A stretch of 11,146 nucleotides of DNA from assembly GCA_035286365.1 (NCBI GenBank), contig DATHJZ010000064.1:1-11146 (forward strand), written 5' to 3'. Each line of letters opens with the position of its first letter. The stretch's first letter is position 1. The position numbers and the translations under genes were made by a program. Shown here piece after piece: positions 7,443 through 11,146 of the stretch. This DNA comes from CADEED01 sp035286365. GTDB taxonomy: Bacteria > Pseudomonadota > Gammaproteobacteria > Steroidobacterales > Steroidobacteraceae. Under the pieces are notes generated by a model. That model did not search any database. It had not been told where the DNA came from and worked only from the letters and a program-made list of their open reading frames with translations.

Positions 7443-7971
7443 CGGCTGACTCCAGGCTGAAGCGCAGTAATTCGCGTGCGCGTGTGCCCCGGATCGCAAC
7501 GGCGTTGGCCGTGAGACCGAGCGTCTCGGCGATCTCGGCCACGGTAAAACCCTCGAGCAGCAGAACCGCGACCTCACGCAACGAGATCGGCAAGCCACGT
7601 ACGATCGCTGTGAGACGCGCATGTTCGTCCTGGCGGATCGCGGCGTCTTCTGGCGTGGGGTCGAAACAGACCAGGTTCTCGGACAACTCCGTGCGCCGCG
7701 GCTCGCGCACCGCGCGACTCACATGGGTTGCAATCCGGTACTGCGCGATTCGCGCGACGTAGGTTCGCTCGGAGCATTGCGCCCGGAAGGCCGGCCATGC
7801 GCGCCACACGGCCACCAGTATTTCCTGCGCGAGATCGCGTGCCCGATCTCTATCGGCCTCGTGGCTCGCCGCAAGACGATGACACAGGGGTGCATAGTCA
7901 CGCAGAATGCGACGCAACTCCGCCGTATCGGCGGGCGCGGACCTTGCTCCTATCACGAGTGAGGCGGACAC
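7432..7971 (-). CDS. ECF-family RNA polymerase sigma factor
   Basis: Predicted 179-residue sigma-70 family factor of the extracytoplasmic-function type, which has only regions 2 and 4. Region 2 spans ~20-90 with ARDLAQEILVAVWRAWPAF and TYVARIAQYRIATHVSR, corresponding to core-binding and -10 recognition helices. Region 4 spans ~118-170 with LREVAVLLLEGFTVAEIAET and LGLTANAVAIRGTRARELL, a helix-turn-helix for the -35 element. The start is GTG at 7971. The frame is open upstream to an in-frame TGA near 8040 but contains no ATG, GTG or TTG before this one; GTG at 7956 is an alternative. No good Shine-Dalgarno sequence is visible. It is the first gene of an overlapping cluster with the membrane protein and acyltransferase. 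ECF factors commonly activate their own promoter and are held by a membrane anti-sigma; here that is expectation. Confidence 0.92.
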   Translation of the reverse strand: MSASLVIGARSAPADTAELRRILRDYAPLCHRLAASHEADRDRARDLAQEILVAVWRAWPAFRAQCSERTYVARIAQYRIATHVSRAVREPRRTELSENLVCFDPTPEDAAIRQDEHARLTAIVRGLPISLREVAVLLLEGFTVAEIAETLGLTANAVAIRGTRARELLRFSLESADER

Positions 7972-8023
7972 GGATGTTTGCTGATGTACATCACGGACAA
8001 CAGTACCAACGGCGGCGAATACC

Positions 8024-8052
8024 TTTCCAACTCACGTGAGTCTCATTGGAAA
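8024..8052. promoter_or_regulatory. Nested inverted repeats upstream of the sigma operon
   Basis: A perfect 12-base palindrome, ACTCACGTGAGT (8030-8041), overlaps the left arm of a second inverted repeat, TTTCCAA (8024-8030) with TTGGAAA (8046-8052). They lie about 55-80 bases upstream of the sigma factor start and just past the stop of the preceding gene (8084). On the minus strand TTGGAAAGG could also serve as a GGAA-type ECF -35 element, but I find no convincing matching -10. An operator for a dimeric regulator, an autoregulated promoter or a weak terminator are all possible. Confidence 0.4.
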
Positions 8053-8083
8053 CGCAGCGCCGGGGCACTCCTGGGTCGAACGG

Positions 8084-8623
8084 TCATCCCGCGAACCACT
8101 TTTCGGCAATTTGGCTTGCGATCAGCCCACGTCGTAGCACCTCACGCTGTTCTCGAACCAGCTTTTCCTGTCGCGCGAGCCACGGCAGATATCCGGCGGC
8201 GGCGATTGCGACCAGCAGCGTCAAGCAAAACGCGAAGTCCCGAAAGTCCGCCAGGTCGAACGCCTCGCATACCCAGGCGAGGAAGGTCGAAGCGGCCGCG
8301 ACCCCCAGGTGCGCGCGCATCCTCCGAATCATTCGCAACGTCGAATCTGCGCGATGCACTTCATCGATGAAGCTTTGGGCGCGCAGACAGTCAGGCGCCC
8401 GCGAAGTGAAATTGCGCGCCAGCAAGGCCGCAACCGCGAGCGGAGGTGCTGCCAGCAGCAACACCACACCCGTCACGCCAAACGGCAACGACGCTCGCTT
8501 CCAAGCCATGAAGACGAAGCCGATTCCTGCCGCCATGGCGGCGGCGGAGAGAACCAGCACCGCTGCCGTTAATATTCGCCAGTGCCCGTCCCGGAATGCG
8601 TTGCCCATCACGCTGACAGTCAC
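8084..8623 (-). CDS. Small four-helix membrane protein, function unknown
   Basis: Predicted 179-residue integral membrane protein. Helices are at ~17-41, 47-69, 105-122 and 128-149, in two hairpins separated by a polar stretch of about 35 residues (TSRAPDCLRAQSFIDEVHRA, then RMIRRMRAH). The C terminus is charged and amphipathic (EKLVREQREVLRRG). The 2+2 helix layout and length resemble the membrane protein that follows the sigma factor, although I see no clear sequence match. The GTG at 8623 overlaps, as GTGA, the stop of an open frame upstream (8620-8622). An ATG at 8608 is the alternative start, with AGGTGA eleven bases before it. The frame has the hydrophobic periodicity of a real membrane protein. 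I do not recognise the family. It points toward the sigma operon, 112 bases from its start. Confidence 0.65.
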   Translation of the reverse strand: MTVSVMGNAFRDGHWRILTAAVLVLSAAAMAAGIGFVFMAWKRASLPFGVTGVVLLLAAPPLAVAALLARNFTSRAPDCLRAQSFIDEVHRADSTLRMIRRMRAHLGVAAASTFLAWVCEAFDLADFRDFAFCLTLLVAIAAAGYLPWLARQEKLVREQREVLRRGLIASQIAEKWFAG

Positions 8624-9195
8624 CTGGGGCAGAAAATTCTTTCAAGAACACCTGCAGCGTCCATAGGAGCCGGATCACTGTCATCGTCCATCGACGCTTC
8701 CTCGACGATGACTTCAGTCGTGAGACGAAGGCTGGCGAGCAGGCCTGCGTCTATCTGCCCAGTTCCGCACTGACCATCAGGATGGCGGAGCGGCCACGTA
8801 CGCGACGTCGATTCGGGCGGCGACGTCCGCGAGGCCCGGCTCCAGCGGTTTCGGTTCGGGACTTGCAGGTTGTGGGGTCCAAGTCGTGCGAGGGTGGGCG
8901 CGCAAGCTGGAGCTGTTCAAGAAGGCGCTGGCGTAGAGCGCAGCCCGAGCTGTTAGCGCGGGCACTCTTTCTTAAGCGCCTCGTCGCAGGCACCATTCGC
9001 GGGAAGATAGGCGGCGCGTGCCTGCGCAGCAACCGGCGCGAGTTCATTGATTGCGAACTGCGACTTGCGCCCGAGCTGCTGTTGCGGAATGTACGGGATA
9101 ATCCCGAGGTGCGCCTGCTGCTGCACTGGAAAAGCCGGCTGCGGCCGCATGCGGCTCAATGTCGAACATATGATCCCCATGGAGAACGAAGCTTC
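8620..9195 (-). other. 570-base stretch without an intact gene; possible decayed coding sequence
   Basis: No single frame is convincing, but pieces in three minus-strand frames look protein-like in order. One is QFAINELAPVAAQARAAYLP, ending near 8953. Next is RAALYASAFLNSSSLRAHP, running to EPGLADVAARIDVAYVAAP and ending near 8777. Last is QIDAGLLASLRLTTEV followed by IVEEASMDDD, whose TGA (8620-8622) overlaps the GTG of the next gene. The last piece resembles the GroEL C terminus (GLLLTTEVMIAEAPKDDD), with about 12 of 20 residues shared by eye. The reading as one gene broken by frameshifts is uncertain. The promoter of the plus-strand gene at 9196 must also lie here; TATGAT at 9169-9174 could be its -10, without a good -35. 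Confidence 0.35.
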
Positions 9196-9540
9196 GTGAA
9201 GCGCCACCTCGCTGGAATTCTATTGACCCTTCTCGCAACCACCACCACCGGCGCCGATATGCGCCGGGCGGACGGAACGACCTTCGATAGGTACAAGGGC
9301 AAGCTCTACGCCGTCTACGCCCGCGAATTGAAAGCTAACCCGGGCTTCAAAGCCCGCCTTGTTCTTGAGATCAAGATCGCGACGGACGGTCACGTGGCAA
9401 GCTGCCACGTCGTGTCCAGCGACGCACCGACCGCTGGGTTTGGCGACGCGCTGTGCGGGCGCGTGCGCGAGTTTCTGTTCGCGCCGCGCGAAGCGGCCAC
9501 TACGCTCACAAAGCCGGTCGATTTCTTCCCCGCGGCCTGA
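9196..9540 (+). CDS. Small exported protein with TonB C-terminal / AgmX-PglI-like domain
   Basis: Predicted 114-residue protein. The GTG start has GGAG eleven bases upstream (9181-9184) and gives a signal peptide, VKRHLAGILLTLLATTTTGA. The longer open frame from 8782 has arginine-rich, non-coding-looking sequence before it. The mature part is one domain: FDRYKGKLYAVYARELKANP, LVLEIKIATDGHVASCHVVS, REFLFAPREA and KPVDFFPA. This pattern (KG.LYA.Y.R.L...P, I..DG.V..C.VVSS, FDF/PIDFFPA end) fits the TonB C-terminal domains called AgmX/PglI-like, often the C-terminal module of longer proteins in Gammaproteobacteria and Myxobacteria. Here it stands alone with a leader and without the proline-rich linker or stable N-terminal anchor of a true TonB. 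Two cysteines (70 and 87) might pair in the periplasm. It converges on groEL. Role unknown. Confidence 0.78.
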   Translation: MKRHLAGILLTLLATTTTGADMRRADGTTFDRYKGKLYAVYARELKANPGFKARLVLEIKIATDGHVASCHVVSSDAPTAGFGDALCGRVREFLFAPREAATTLTKPVDFFPAA

Positions 9541-9615
9541 TCCACGACGGCCGATGTACTAACCAATGACGCGGCATATCCCTCGCGTGCGGCAAGGAAT
9601 GCGCAGGCCGAGACA

Positions 9616-9649
9616 AAAAAGCCCCCGGCAGTTTCCCGCCGGGGGCTTT
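9616..9649 (-). terminator. Rho-independent terminator of groEL, probably bidirectional
   Basis: A 12-base perfect stem (AAAGCCCCCGGC, 9618-9629, with GCCGGGGGCTTT, 9638-9649) encloses an 8-base loop. Read on the minus strand it ends in TTTTTT and lies 55 bases past the groEL stop. Read on the plus strand it ends in CTTTCTATCTTCT, 77 bases past the stop of the small TonB-C gene, so it may serve both convergent genes. Confidence 0.92.
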
Positions 9650-9703
9650 CTATCTTCTCTAGCTAGACGCTGAACGTCTGGCAGTAACGAGCGTTGCCGC
9701 TCC

Positions 9704-11146
<1,443 letters not shown>

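Noticed and set aside
8782..9195. N-terminal extension of the small TonB-C protein to a start at 8782
   Set aside because: The extension is arginine-rich and lacks motifs, whereas the GTG at 9196 gives a ribosome site and a signal peptide directly before the domain.

Overview
The window is high-GC DNA with dense, mostly minus-strand genes. It looks like a proteobacterial chromosome, most likely gammaproteobacterial. The signs are a GroEL close to the E. coli sequence with a GGM-repeat tail, a Tat-exported PhoD-type phosphatase, a short AgmX/PglI-type TonB C-terminal domain protein, and an ECF sigma factor with a membrane partner. A Steroidobacter-like lineage is my guess from overall flavour; nothing here proves it.

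Layout: (1) 1-245 (+) is the 3' end of a conserved uncharacterised gene, convergent with what follows. (2) 281-4599 (-) holds a secreted protein with an apparent beta-propeller and two lectin-like domains, followed by a PhoD-family phosphatase. (3) 4852-5546 is a second, 5'-truncated and frameshifted copy of the 3' end of groEL, still carrying its own terminator. (4) 5611-7971 (-) is a tight overlapping cluster: ECF sigma factor, four-helix membrane protein, acyltransferase-3 protein. (5) 8084-8623 (-) is another four-helix membrane protein; upstream of it lies a region that looks like decayed coding sequence. (6) 9196-9540 (+) is a small exported TonB-C/AgmX-like protein. (7) 9704-11146 (-) is the main groEL, whose first ~68 codons (and any groES) lie beyond the window end.

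The main structural feature is that the last ~600 bp of groEL plus its terminator occur twice in direct orientation, enclosing ~4.1 kb of unrelated genes. By my hand alignment the copies differ at about 27 of ~625 positions from the start of the conserved block just downstream of the stop codon to the 5' breakpoint. Most coding differences are synonymous. There is also one in-frame 3-base indel, and a 2-base loss that breaks the truncated copy. This is what one expects if DNA carrying a related groEL 3' end recombined into the chromosomal groEL and left the cassette between a functional and a truncated copy. Old duplication or misassembly across the repeat are the alternatives.

Functionally, the cassette looks like an envelope-directed regulatory unit. 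The sigma factor and the membrane protein could form a signal-responsive pair, and the acyltransferase could be an output that modifies a surface or periplasmic glycan. That role is inference from order and overlap. I see no tRNA, rRNA, CRISPR array, transposase, integrase or plasmid gene in the window.
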